NCBI GenBank assembly: GCA_037043455.1
Contig: JAWPHD010004364.1
Span: forward strand, 124,001 to 188,000
Direction: 5' to 3'
Source of the DNA: Cyrtodaria siliqua
Taxonomy: Eukaryota; Mollusca; Bivalvia; Adapedonta; Hiatellidae
Length of the DNA stretch: 64,000 nucleotides
Shown here: piece by piece, positions 20,262 to 31,372 of the stretch
Layout of the letters: each line of letters opens with the position of its first letter
Position numbering within the stretch: the first letter of the stretch is position 1
Translations under genes and position numbers: made by a program
Notes under the pieces: generated by a model
The model's input: the letters and a program-made list of their open reading frames with translations, nothing else
Told to the model about the DNA's origin: nothing
Databases searched by the model: none

Positions 20262-22007
20262 ATTGGAATATGTTTGCCTAAAACTTATTTATTTCTTGTG
20301 TAAATATAATTTACAGAATATCTGCAGATTAGATGTTGCAATATTTGAAATAATGCACGAAAACAATTCAGTTTTAATCGGGACTATTTTACTACAAAAC
20401 TAATACGTACTTACGCACATGTAAACAGCTCGATAGTAGAAAATTACTAAAAAAAAATAACTCATAAAACATTTTTGAAATTATTTAATATAGGTCTATA
20501 TTTTATCTTTGCAGATCACGCAAAAGGATTTATTATAAACATCGTCATAACTTTTTTGAATAATCACGTGACCTAACCGTTCGCTCACTTCCTTTGACGT
20601 TGACAGAGTCAAATGAAGAACGAGTGTACTCTGGGTAGAGATTGTGTTTCACCCGTTTAATACACGGCGCCCACAACAGTTATGTGATGTAACTACATAT
20701 GTGTATTTGTTCATACATGTATGCCGTTATTGTACTTATTAATTGTATATAGATCTATACATGTTTCTATATCATAATGAATCGCATATTTTACATAAAA
20801 ATATGTATAATGTCAAATGCCAATAAAACGTGGGAAAGCTCCGCTAAATATGGTGAAATAACTCGCCGTGTTTTAAACATTAATTTCACAGTAATCATTA
20901 GTTATGTACACAAAATACCCAGTATTACCCACTGCACACCTAAAGAATACAAACGTGCACATACAGTTTAAAGAAACATTTAGTTTAATATAATGTCAAT
21001 ATTATATCATGGATATTTGTTAAAAATGGTACTCCATTAGTATTTCACAAAAATAAAATTATTCCCATTAATTACTTGTCTATCAAACATAAGCACAACT
21101 ATATTCGCCGGTTCCTGCCAGTAAATGTTCTCAATTTCCGTAATCGATATGACTGATATACTTCACAACAAACGTCTTTTTTTAATTCTGTAAAGAATTT
21201 GGAAACGGAATTACATTTTTAATATCGCATTCCAATTCTATGATACATCCAGGCACGCAATTGTTACATTAAGGCGTACATATGCAACTTTTGAACAGAT
21301 TCTATAATAAAATGATTTCAATTTCCTTCCTAACTATGACTAATCGTATGAGAGTATTAATCCAGATTATTTTACTGAGCCGGTTTACATATAGTTCAAT
21401 AAAACGTAACATTTCTTGTCTTAGGTTTATGTAAATATTATATATTAGAGCAATATAATCAACAATTAGCAAAATTCAAAAACATTTTGCTTTGTTCTAT
21501 TCACATAATAATGTATTAAGAATGGTAAAGGTGCAAGTAATGTAGAAAAGCTAAAGGGACGCAGCGAATTAAAAAAATAATCAAGATTACCATATGCCCT
21601 TTAAAACCTTTTAAGAATGTTTAAACAATTCTCTAAATAAAAGACACTATGAAAAGAAATGATAAGATGTTAACTATTTTGTTAATACTATGTCTAGGGG
21701 CCAATGCGAAACAACTGAAAATGGTTCTGTATTTGTATGTAGTTACACCTCACGATGTGTTTACCTTTGCTCTTCATAATGAAATATATTGACATTTTGC
21801 GTGCGTTATATACTATTCATGTAACTCACGTGTGTGAATTAAACTAATAACTTAATTTTAATTGGAATTTGAATTCAATACGCTCTGTTTGTTATAAAAA
21901 GAAATTCCACGCAGCATGCATCTGATAACAAGTCCAGTACATGATTACAGGTTTTCAGCATCTGGTAACGAGTCCATAACCAGCATCTGGAAGCGATATT
22001 ATCAGTA
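20262..22007. other. AT-rich stretch, nothing recognised
   Basis: Short frames near 20777-20971 and 21081-21300 lack domains. GCATCTG-TAAC-AGTCCA recurs at 21918 and 21959. No gene supported. Confidence 0.35.
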
Positions 22008-22082
22008 CTACCAATAGTGTAGTGAGACCGTCAGTGATGCTCTGTACACAGTGGCATAGTCAGCCACAGTGGCATAGTCAGC
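22008..22082 (-). CDS. Exon-like segment with duplicated DYATV motif, terminal exon
   Basis: On the minus strand an acceptor GATATTATTTCAG precedes ADYATVADYATVYRASLTVS then LHYW and TAG. The six-codon block ADYATV is an exact in-frame 18-bp tandem duplication. DYATV resembles tyrosine motifs of signalling tails (YxxV). It starts in phase 0. Context: one of several minus-strand exon-like islands between 5.6 and 45.4 kb. The parent gene is not recognised. Confidence 0.5.
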   Translation of the reverse strand, partial: ADYATVADYATVYRASLTVSLHYW

Positions 22083-22254
22083 CTGAAATAATATCACATT
22101 ACAGATAAGCTTCATTTTCTTCCTCTTTGTTCATCACAAACATGTTCAACAGAATAACCACAAATAAAATACGCTGTGTACATGGGCTAGAGGTTTGCTT
22201 TTGATTTGTTCTGGTGTACTGTAACTTATTTTGAGAAAATGTGGAGCTTGACAA

Positions 22255-22445
22255 GAGCGAGGTGGTGGGGGAAAGGCCGGTGAAGGGGAGAGGGGGTGGT
22301 GGAGGTGGTGGAGGGGGAGTGGGGTGGGCAAGGTGTATATTTTTTATTTTATGCTGTTATTGGCGAAAATTTGTATTTGTTAGCTGTTACTGAGGAAAAA
22401 AACATTATTCCTCTCTCCCCACTCCCCGCCACAACACCACCTCAA

Positions 22446-22479
<34 letters not shown>

Positions 22480-22645
22480 ATTGTAAAATTACCTATTATT
22501 TACTGTCAACTCTACTGTTTTAGCAGTTTTAATGTATTTTTATCTGTCATCACATTCGATTTGCTGTTATGATACCACCTTGCCCCCACTCCCCCACTCC
22601 CCCACTCCCCCGTCATTCCCCCCCCCCCCCACCCCCACCCCTCGC
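22255..22645. repeat. Low-complexity G-rich, (CA)n and C-rich tracts
   Basis: G-rich at 22255-22328 (runs of three to five G, quadruplex-prone), C-rich at 22412-22440, (CA)n at 22447-22477, and C-rich at 22574-22645. The short frames over them are artefacts. Confidence 0.85.
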
Positions 22646-22876
22646 CTCTGATAAGAATAATTTTAGAGAATAAACAATTATACAAAGAACGTTATTATTC
22701 GTGGAATAGTTATCTTAAAGCCTGGAATAGTTATCATAAAGCATAATACCATATATTGTTTATCGTTGGTACGCTCTATTGTTGATAATTAGACCGATAT
22801 AAAATGACCTATTTAGTGTGTTGAGTAATTTGACATTTAAACATCTTCCTGCATTATAATTACTCGTACATATATA

Positions 22877-23380
22877 CTCACCAAAAAAGTACCAAATTTT
22901 TGCTGGTATTCCCATAGCCAATTTTTAGCGTAGGACAGCTTGAACAACGCTTTAATTAAACAATGTTTGATGTTTCTTAGCACACTTCACTGAGTACTAA
23001 ATATTCCTTTAAACAGTTTCAAACTTTGCCAAGCAAATACTCTTTTATGGATGATATGGAAACCTTAAAGGGATTTGATGATTTTTGATAATCGAAAGCT
23101 GCTACCTACCCAATCGGTGTTGTGATTTTCAATGTTGTTGTTTTTCGAAAGCAACGTATAGAGAATATTGTCTTGAACAAACTGAGGTAATGTTTTTTGA
23201 TTTTATATATGTTTACCAAAAATGCATGGTTTAAGAAAAAGGGGGATAATTCCCTTGTGTATTGAACTTTTCAAAAATAATCGTTTGTTTGGACTATTGG
23301 TGGTGGTCGATCTAATTATTCATCATTTAGTGTTTCCTGTTTTGCTGTCTGAAAAATGGGTACTTTTTATTTTTGCTCAG
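22877..23380. mobile_element. TA-flanked nonautonomous element, ~504 bp
   Basis: Left end CTCACCAAAAAAGTACCAAA; the reverse complement of the right end is CTGAGCAAAAATAAAAAGTA. They align over about 28 bp with small indels, and each is flanked by TA (22875-22876, 23381-23382). This fits a Tc1/mariner-type MITE. No transposase is visible. Confidence 0.5.
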
Positions 23381-23408
23381 TATACTTACATTTCCTGCTT
23401 TATATTTA

Positions 23409-24368
23409 CATATACTTACAGATCCACGTCTACATATACTTACAGATCCACGTCTACATATACTTACAGATCCACGTCTACATCTACTTACAGATCCACG
23501 TCTACATATACTTACAGATCCACGTCTACATATACTTACGGATCCACGTCTACATATACTTACGGATCCACGTCTACATATACTTACAGATCCACGTCTA
23601 CATATACTTACAGATCCACGTCTACATCTACTTACAGATCCACGTCTACATATACTTACAGATCCACGTCTACATATACTTACAGATCCACGTCTACATA
23701 TACTTACGGATCCACGTCTACATATACTTACAGATCCACGTCTACATATACTTACAGATCCACGTCTACATATACTTACAGATCCACGTCTACATATACT
23801 TACGGATCCACGTCTACATATACTTACGGATCCACGTCTACATATACTTACAGATCCACGTCTACATATACTTACAGATCCACGTCTACATATACTTACA
23901 GATCCACGTCTACATATACTTACGGATCCACGTCTACATATACTTACGGATCCACGTCTACATATACTTACGGATCCACGTCTACATATACTTACAGATC
24001 CACGTCTACATATACTTACGGATCCACGTCTACATATACTTACGGATCCACGTCTACATATACTTACAGATCCACGTCTACATATACTTACAGATCCACG
24101 TCTACATATACTTACGGATCCACGTCTACATATACTTACAGATCCACGTCTACATATACTTACAGATCCACGTCTACATATACTTACAGATCCACGTCTA
24201 CATATACTTACGGATCCACGTCTACATATACTTACGGATCCACGTCTACATATACTTACGGATCCACGTCTACATATACTTACAGATCCACGTCTACATA
24301 TACTTACAGATCCACGTCTACATATACTTACAGATCCACGTCTACATCTACTTACAGATCCACTTCTC
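23409..24368. repeat. 24-bp satellite, 40 units, each with a 5' splice-donor motif on the minus strand
   Basis: Forty near-perfect 24-bp units containing ACTTAC (GTAAGT on the minus strand), GATCCACG and TCTACATA. The variable base is A or G in CTTACRGATCC; A-type and G-type units occur in runs of one to three. Units 4, 10 and 40 carry CATCTACT instead of CATATACT. Because 24 is divisible by three, all plus-strand frames stay open and give artefactual 8-residue repeats. The minus-strand edge abuts an exon-like segment at 24356. Confidence 0.95.
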
Positions 24369-24431
24369 GTAATATCGTAGCCTCAGCCTCTTGGACCAGC
24401 CCTTCATTTTCATGTTCAGTGTTTAAGTGGT
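24356..24431 (-). CDS. Exon-like segment ending at the first donor of the 24-bp array
   Basis: On the minus strand an open frame reads HLNTEHENEGLVQEAEATIL then REVD and ends in GATCT|GTAAGTAG, a good donor. The donor is the variant unit 40 of the satellite. The exon leaves two bases (CT), compatible with the one-base start of the exon-like segment at 7767. The acceptor (ATAAG|ACCAC) is weak, and an in-frame TAA lies just upstream. Acidic, no recognised domain. Confidence 0.4.
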
Positions 24432-24662
24432 CTTATCCGGTAAATGAGTTCTCTGTATTGGTATTTTAAAGGGGCCATTTTAAAGGATCTGTTTTCCATA
24501 ATGTGTCCAATTTTCGCTCGCAAGCATATACAAATATCTACAAGTCGGTAACAAACTGAATATGCTCTTACATAATAGTAATATAATGTTTGTATTGGCG
24601 TCCTCATGTTGATGATACTGCCCTCAGTATCAGTAGATTTTTCCACTTGCAAAAATACATGC
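24432..24662. other. AT-rich stretch, nothing recognised
   Basis: A minus-strand open frame (24416-24652) has no domain. Confidence 0.3.
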
Positions 24663-24933
24663 CATTACGTGGTCCCGCCTTAATTCCATTAAGCGATGGG
24701 AAGGCTTATATTAGCAGGGTTGTATAATGGATATTTCGACAATAAAACACGTTTAAAAACATTTTTTCACTGAAAAAAATGCGATAACCTGTTTAGAACT
24801 ACCTTAATTTTACAATATGCAAACCTTTTAAGCTAAACTTAAGGTTTCATTTCATACCCCAGCCAACCCCGTTCTCGCTTCTTGGAGAAGGGGTTGGATG
24901 GGGTATGAAAGTTAATACTCGGACCACCTAATG
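24663..24933 (+). mobile_element. MITE of the CATTACGTGGTCC family, copy 1
   Basis: Starts CATTACGTGGTCC and ends GGACCACCTAATG. Inside, TTTCATACCCCAGCCAACCC and its complement (24848-24911) form a ~20-bp hairpin stem. Other copies: 36269-36550, 45750-46031 and, inverted, 51028-51281. Confidence 0.85.
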
Positions 24934-24981
24934 ATAAACATGCAAATAAAAGGAACGATCAAATCACCAGCAACTATTCAA

Positions 24982-25183
24982 TTACATCTGCAAAATGCGC
25001 TGTACTAATGTTGAAGAACTGATTTGAATTAAGATGATCTTAATGTCTTGCATATCAGATAAGGGTAACCCTGTTTGTTGTACACATATGCTGGAAAATC
25101 GAATCGTGCATGAATCACGAGCACCATTTTTAGCACCATTAGCACCATCATTAGGATCAACAGTTGGACCATTCAAGGCCATT
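24982..25183 (-). CDS. Exon-like segment, possible terminal exon (unrecognised)
   Basis: On the minus strand CTACACTTTTTTTAAG is an acceptor with a pyrimidine tract. The frame begins MALNGPTVDPNDGANGAKNG and stays open for about 66 codons to TAA. It includes a Gly/Asn/Ala stretch (imperfect GGTGCTAAT repeats) and two Cys. No domain. Confidence 0.3.
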
Positions 25184-25305
25184 CTTAAAAAAAGTGTAGG
25201 TTTGCTGTGTGTGCTCCGACCCATAATGTTTTAAGTGGATGAGACAGTGGTTTAGCGTTTTACAAGGTGTCATGTCTGTATTAAACATGCACTCTTTTTT
25301 AATTA

Positions 25306-25465
25306 AGAAATAATAAATATGTACCTGTGTTTCATCGGTCAGGGGATGGGGGGTGGGGGGGGATGGGGGTGAGGGGTGAGTTGGAGTTCGGATGCGTACG
25401 CACGAGTGATTTAATTACTCGCATCCGAACGACTAACTGGTGGGGGGGGGGGGGTGGGGGTGCAC
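25306..25465. repeat. Decayed foldback arm and G-rich tracts
   Basis: AAGAAATAATAAATATGTAC at 25307 and CGACTAACTG at 25430 match the foldback at 62132-62224. GTTCGGATGCG...CGCATCCGAAC (25386-25430) is an inverted repeat. G-runs fill 25343-25375 and 25440-25460. Confidence 0.55.
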
Positions 25466-26348
25466 GATTTGGGAGCATGGCAAGTTTGTTGTAATTAACT
25501 TTTCATTAAAATTACTGTTGAGTTTGTCTTCGTGACGTATATTTACCAAGTGACGTCATGTAACGTGGCGATTCCAACGGATGAAATATAAGCGGGGAAT
25601 TAATGGAACAGCTGTATTTTATCGTAGAATAACATACAGCACTCTCTCTTCTTTGTGTATATGAAAGACTGTGGAGGTCGTGTTAGAATGTGTCTTATTA
25701 ATGTATTGCTTTTAGTTTGATTGATTTATAATAATGAAAAAAAAAACGATATACCCGATATCGGAACGATTTGCAGTGTGATCAGGGAGGGAGGGTGAGG
25801 GAAGGAAAGACATCTAACTACTTCAAAACAAGTTGGGTAGCGGTATTTTTAGTGAGTAGGTTGGTAAACCAACGGTTTTTTTTAAGGATGTCCCAGTAAA
25901 GTGGTACGAGTCTTAGTGATTGGGTGCACGTAATAAATTACAAGAAGAAACTGATGCAAAGCATCAGGGCGGCGCAGAATGTTTTCAAAAGGAGGAAACA
26001 AACATGTGTATTTATTTGCAAATTTTTATTATATAACAAAAATGTAGATTTTAAAAAGTATAAAAAGTTATATGGCAACAGTAAGCAATAGCAGGATCCG
26101 TCTATATTACTTATATGAGTCCCTGGCAATAGTAACTTGAAAACAAAGGCACATAATTAAGATATCAAAACATATTTAAATGTTTGCATTAATTGCTGAT
26201 GATATATATTTCTAGAATGTTATGAAGATTTTTAGAATATTGAGATTCACAGAATTCATAGTTTAGTTTAGAGCAAGTAAACAATAACAGGTGTTCAGAT
26301 GATTAACCAACAACTAACTGACAGTATTAGGAAACTCCCATTGCATGA
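25466..26348. other. AT-rich stretch, nothing recognised
   Basis: A CRE palindrome lies at 25551-25558. No gene supported. Confidence 0.35.
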
Positions 26349-26626
26349 TCAGTTATAACATGGGTGTATTTTAACTCTAATTGTGTTACATTTATAAACT
26401 GTTATTAGGTTAAGCACAATGGCAAGAAAATGATAGGGGCAACAAGGTCCCGCTCCAGATTTAAATCGAAGGCAAGTGCCTTCACGCGCAGAGCAAGAAT
26501 ATTTTTTTGTTTTTGTTTTTGCATTCGTTCCTTTTGATTCGGCGTTGACCTTGTACGCCAAGGTCCTGGCCTTTGAAGGAGTTGTCATTTTCACAACTCT
26601 GTGACGGGCAGTGCGGGGAGTGCGTT
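26349..26626 (-). CDS. Exon-like segment, basic, probable coding exon (unrecognised)
   Basis: On the minus strand an acceptor CTCTTCTTTTTTCAG precedes two bases of a split codon, then RTPRTARHRVVKMTTPSKAR followed by TLAYKVNAESKGTNAK, a Lys/Thr run, and a Cys-containing end (YSCSAREGTCLR; GPCCPY) to a stop. The first ~45 codons are GC-richer and basic, and look genuinely coding. The later part may lie beyond an unseen donor. No domain is recognised. Confidence 0.45.
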
Positions 26627-28268
26627 CTGAAAAAAGAAGAGAGGTATATTTGCGGATGAGACAAAGTTTGCAAATGAATTCATCACAGAGAGCATGGTGT
26701 ACAATCAGCGTACATTGTATACAAGGTTAAGAGTTCACTAAGAAGGTTTGAACTATATATTTTTATTAAATGGAAAGCAACTTTAAAAGGTCATTAGTTT
26801 TGTTTAAAGTTGTCTGTTAAAGCATGGAGCATAATTATTTGAAAATATGTATATTGACTTTTCTTTATTACTTTCTTACTCTCTTTATTTTAATATGAAA
26901 TCAAGGAATTGTACAAAGAATAAATACTTTTACTAAAGCTCACTTCTATAAAGACATTTTGTCATGTATCTACTTATCTGTTGAAGAACAGAAACCCACA
27001 TCTGTCCACCATTCAGCCATTATACTTAATTGTTGTGTATTGTAGGGCTACATTATCTTATATTGTGCATTGTAACTTGGAATATTACATGAACATGAAA
27101 GGAAATGCATTCTATTTAGATAACCAGCTGCAATATAAATTAACATATTGTGTTGAATCAGTGCAACATGCTTTAAGCATATAAATCATGCACAACAAAG
27201 AAAGAATGGTAACCATATCAGTGCTCCGTTGTATCTGGGTGATATACTGTTTTATACTGTTTTTTGTGACATAGCTAATGCAGGGTACTGTTTCAGAGAT
27301 TTGATAAAACAAAACATGAGTAGGTGAATGATTCATACATGTATTAAACTGATAACTTCTGTTTATTGACAACATCGGGCTATACATTTTAACAATTCTG
27401 CCCGGAAGAATAACTTTAGCCTTTATTATATAAACCACACAGCCTCACTTTCTTAAATCTGTATTAAAGGTTAAGCATGTTTTAAATTTTATTTCTTTGA
27501 AATTGTGAAGAAATAAATCCTATAACTGCGCAAAAACTACTACCTAATAAAACTGTAATATAACTAGGAGTGTGGGTGGGGTCTTCAGGGGCGTAACCAT
27601 AAATTATACGCACGATACTAATAATTGGTGTAGTGGGGGTCTGGGAGTATGCTCCCCAACACACACAATTTAAAAAAATAGCTACAATGGTACATAAATG
27701 TTGAACGTTCTAAAATACTTTGTACGAATTTGCATATTTTTGTTTATCGCATAACTAGATTAACAAAAGTATTTTAAAATTGAAAAGCGTTTTAAAGTTC
27801 AGTTAACTACCATACACGTGTAGTCTGTTTTTTTGTGGGGGCAGGATTGCAGAATCAAAATCCGGTGTATAGAATGGTAATGCTTGTCCATCCAATAATA
27901 TTTGCATTTAGCTTCATTTATTGAAAACTATGAATGCTACCGTACGATATACTGATAGTCTTGCTTGACTTCGTTAACAATTACTATAAACCCTCGATTT
28001 TGTCAAGATGAAGGTCGCTTGAAACATGTATGATGGACATGTTTCTTTAGGCGAGACATCATGTTGCGCGCAACTCTTGTTGTATACGGCTTAACAAAAG
28101 TTGACTTAAAGGTGAAACAGGGCGTGTCTTTTGAGTATATTTTCGGAAATATATATATATAATATACAATCTGTTCAAATCTTACACTTATTGGTTGTCT
28201 CTTTTTCTCACAGTAGCCAATTTTATCTCATAGCGCACACGCTTCGAGTTTCGCCCTGGTAAGTGTCA
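26627..28268. other. AT-rich intergenic or intronic DNA
   Basis: No convincing exon. 27585-27665 has a GC-richer block ending in GGGGGTCTGGGAGTATGCTC, a hairpin-forming interspersed-repeat type. The minus-strand frame 27112-27438 is A/T-driven. Confidence 0.35.
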
Positions 28269-28287
28269 CGTGAACCTGTGACGTCAT
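28269..28287 (+). promoter_or_regulatory. E-box plus CRE upstream of the THAP pseudogene
   Basis: CACGTG (28268-28273) is followed by TGACGTCA (28279-28286), about 90 bp before the THAP start codon. This fits the promoter of the original gene. Inference. Confidence 0.35.
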
Positions 28288-28368
28288 TGGTACCAAACGA
28301 TTAGCGGTGTCGCATTGAATTGTATAGTATTGTCTATGTAGGATTACGTTTTATGGTACGTGTTTAAA

Positions 28369-28760
28369 ATGCCGAGTGCTGTTGCTGGGTGAAAAAGTTT
28401 GCATAAAGAAGGACAAGATAATAACCTAAGTTTCTTTCGTTTCCCTAATCGAGATAATGATATATTAAGATTTGAAGTGTGGGTAGACCGTTACCGAAGA
28501 AAATAGCCCGACTCGTCGAGAAAGTGGGAACCTACGAAAGACGCGCGAGTTTGTAGCAAACATTTTGAGTTGACTTCGTGGGAAGTCCATCTTTGGTTTC
28601 ATTATCTTTGAATTTGGAGAACAAAAGGCCATGCATATTAAAATCAACAGCGGTACCAACGATATTTGACTATTAAAATGAGAAGTGCATAACCGCGCCG
28701 TCTCCAAGCAAGTTGTATTCGCCTATTCGACCGGCGTTGAAGAGGAAATTCATACATGAA
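28369..28760 (+). pseudogene. THAP-domain first exon, inactivated
   Basis: From ATG the frame reads MPSAVAG then TGA where the second zinc-ligand Cys of the C2CH module is expected. It continues NNLSFFRFPNR, FEVWVDRYRRK, TAG, KWEPTKDARVCSKHF; the CxxH pair is present in CSKH. After a frameshift, LKSTAVPTIFDY follows, the usual AVPTIF element behind THAP domains, then another stop and an open tail to the donor GTAAGA (28761). THAP modules are zinc-dependent DNA-binding domains of host factors and P-element-like transposases. Which of the two this was cannot be told. Confidence 0.8.
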
Positions 28761-29679
28761 GTAAGATTGAAATTTATGTTCAATTATCTTAGCACCTCAT
28801 CGGGAATACGTATGATAAATTGAAGAAAGGTGTATAGTCTTAGATCTTTATATACACCGTGAATGTTTAGCTGTTGAATTAGAAGCATGCGTCTTTACGT
28901 GATGACGGCGCTAATAATATGTAGCCGTCTTTGTTTAAAATATTGCTAAGAAGGTTCAGCATATAAATTTAAATGAATCCGGTGAAATAAACACTGTGTC
29001 TTTGTTTCCAACTTTTAAATTATACACCCTCTTCTGACAATAGTGTTATAAATATATATTATCAACTTATATAGGTCTATGGATTTGAAAAAAAATACAA
29101 AATGTTTCATGGATATCTATTACAAGGCAGAAAATTAATAATATTACTAGCTTTTATATTAATTCAGTAATGTTTTATGGCAAAGCAACAACAATAACGC
29201 CTCTTAGCTCGTGCAATAAGTAAAACAAGTATAATAGAATAATATACTTTATATTATGGTAATTTGATATGTTTGGTCTGTTTTCGATCTGTATATCAGG
29301 AGTAAGTATACATGAGTAAGTATACTTACTAACTGTCTATATCGTGCTCATAATACATTTGGCTATATTATTTAAATCATAGTATTTTTCTCTCTTTGTG
29401 CGCGACAAATTAGAGCCCGCATATCATGTGATATATCCGTCTTGTGCAATACGCGTCTGCCCTCGGCGGTATTACACCGCTCAAGTAATTGCAATAAACA
29501 GGAAATATATCATAAAACCAGGTTTCCCTAAATGGTGCGTGCTTTTGTAATATACCGACGTATGTACCCTAATTAGGCTGTACTTCAATAGTGCACCGCA
29601 CTATTTGATTAGTCTGTATTAATATTTGGGGGAAGTGGAGACAAGAGAGCGTGTCATATTGCAAACACCGCTCCTAGAG
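28761..29679. other. AT-rich stretch, nothing recognised
   Basis: No further exon of the THAP gene could be identified. Confidence 0.35.
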
Positions 29680-30519
29680 TGTTTGGTGTTGATGGCGACT
29701 TATGGCAAATATATAATACTATAGAAATTATGGTGCCGAAATTATATGCTGTTTCATTTATTTTTGTTTTTATTCATTTTTTATCAATTATGGATAATAT
29801 CTAATAAATATATTTGTTCCATGTCTACTTATCGGCAAAAAAATCTGACGCTCGTATTTAGACCAGGTCCATCCATTCGGAATGTACTACATTTCGCGGT
29901 TATTGTGTATGTACCAAGATATTGCAGTGTTGCGGGTGACTTACCGTCAGATTTCGATGAAAACAATGTTTACGTTGTTTTTTTGTTTGTTGTTGCTCAA
30001 GTGTATAAATACACTATTTTGTTAGATTAGTGAATAGTGTAATGAACCGCTGAACGTAACGAATGACATGACACGATAGTCTTTACAAGCTCTCCATTTG
30101 CACCTGCAAAGCGTTCGACTTCATCATCGATGTATTTTCGTCCTCAGACACGTAATCTGGCTTAAAATCGTAAGGTTGCACATTGTGTAACCGTCTTATC
30201 ACGGGCATTTCCTCTGACTCAGTATCATGATCGCTTAATTCTCACATTTTCACACAAGGTATACTGTTTTGCGTTCAGTCCCAATGTAAACAAAAAATAG
30301 TTTGTTCCCAATGACGTCACTTCCGGTAATCGCGCAAGAGTTTTTCCCCTTAGATTTTTTTCGATATTTTAGCTATGCCTGTTCGCCTGTTCGATTTTTA
30401 TCTTTAAAAACATATTTTCACTGAACATACATCAATGGCATAGTAAAAATCGTATTTATAATGATATTTAATACTTAAAAACATATCAAAAGCGGATTTG
30501 TTGATTTAAGACCAAGTTC
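29680..30519 (-). repeat. Dispersed ~0.85-kb repeat carrying a promoter and first exon (copy A)
   Basis: Closely similar to 58201-59108 along its length. On the minus strand CCGGAAGT (ETS-type, 30318-30325) overlaps TGACGTCA (30312-30319). A start codon at 30208 opens MPVIRRLHNVQPYDFKPDYV then SEDENTS before a deletion disrupts it. The Q-P-Y-x-x-x-P pattern is seen near the N-terminus of multicopy invertebrate proteins; that link is tentative. Copy B keeps a longer frame. Confidence 0.65.
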
Positions 30520-30725
30520 TGCTTTAATACTATCAATTTATTTATCTATAGTGAAGAATCATTTTGAAATATATACGACTATGTTCTTTACTGTAAAATA
30601 CCATGTAATTACTGTTGTATAGGACTGTCCTTGTTTTTTCCAAGCCGTAAAACATGTAAGACCACAGCTGTAAATACATTAATACATATAACCTTTTTTA
30701 TCAGAGGGATTAGTTTCTGTTTGTT
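30520..30725. other. AT-rich stretch, possibly 3' UTR of the next feature
   Basis: Lies directly downstream, on the minus strand, of the stop codon at 30726. No other signal. Confidence 0.3.
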
Positions 30726-30849
30726 TTAGCGGTCATAGTGATAAGGCCTTCCTCCATACCTCTGCTCCTCATAGGGACGAGTTCTGGCACTACCATATCT
30801 TATTGGAATCTCCATCATTCGTTTTTCATCACCCTCTGAGATGGGTGTC
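30726..30849 (-). CDS. Exon-like terminal segment rich in Arg and Tyr
   Basis: On the minus strand, acceptor AGATCATTTTAG, one base of a split codon, then forty codons TPISEGDEKRMMEIPIRYGS, ARTRPYEEQRYGGRPYHYDR and TAA. Codon use is GC-richer than its surroundings. The repeated R-x-Y pattern suggests a low-complexity or signalling tail. No family is recognised. It could be the 3' exon of a gene whose other exons lie toward higher coordinates. Confidence 0.5.
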
Positions 30850-30958
30850 CTAAAATGATCTGATGTTAACAACGATGTTATTTCATTATTTTCTTTCGTC
30901 ATTTTCTATACCGTGATACCGATAGTTTGGCTGGGCTAAAAAGGTTGTTTAAGGCAAG

Positions 30959-31345
30959 AGTAATTCTAATCGACGCAATGAAGCCTGGTGGGAAATGTTA
31001 CGGAGTCAAAAGATTCGATGGTGAATGTGTTTGTTTTTAATGATTTACGAGAAAGGAACCTGTTTAGCGGATCCGATATGTTGTGAATGTTTAAAATAAT
31101 GCTCCATGGGGCTGATCTAAGAAGAGCTAGACGACAGTGCCCAACACTGGAACATCCGCATTATAAGAGCTCATATGAGCGTTGATATTCCTTATGGCAA
31201 GCAGGAATTAATGAATTTTGAACTATTTCAATTGGTGGTCGGGATTTCGGTAGTCAGGTCGACCAGGAAGTGTGTTCTTGGATACATAAGTGCGAGTTTG
31301 TAGATGTATGCAAACAAGCACTTAAAACGTCTTCCTGATCGACTT
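30959..31345 (+). pseudogene. Integrase-core-like (rve_3 type) pseudogene
   Basis: One frame gives SNRRNEAWWEMLRSQKIRW, stop, LADPICCECLK, stop, SMGLI, stop, QHWNIRIIRAHMSVDIPYGK. A +1 shift then gives GGRDFGSQVDQEV and CEFVDVCKQALK. The order matches the C-terminal half of the integrase-core proteins multiplied in corals, fish and molluscs (NRRIE-WW-LR; HWN-H-IR). At least three stops and a frameshift make it dead. Confidence 0.6.
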
Positions 31346-31372
31346 GGCTAAGGTAATATTATAAATAATATT

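Noticed and set aside
23409..24368. CRISPR-like array
   Set aside because: Direct repeats have no distinct spacers and the DNA is eukaryotic.
23222..24469. Three overlapping plus-strand frames of 335-415 codons with 8-residue repeats
   Set aside because: All three frames are open because the satellite unit is 24 bp; composition is dictated by the repeat, and the minus-strand donor reading explains the array better.
27112..27438. 108-codon minus-strand frame
   Set aside because: Ile/Tyr/Ser-rich reading of AT-rich DNA with no splice or domain evidence.
28465..28707. 80-codon minus-strand frame
   Set aside because: Antisense shadow of the THAP exon.
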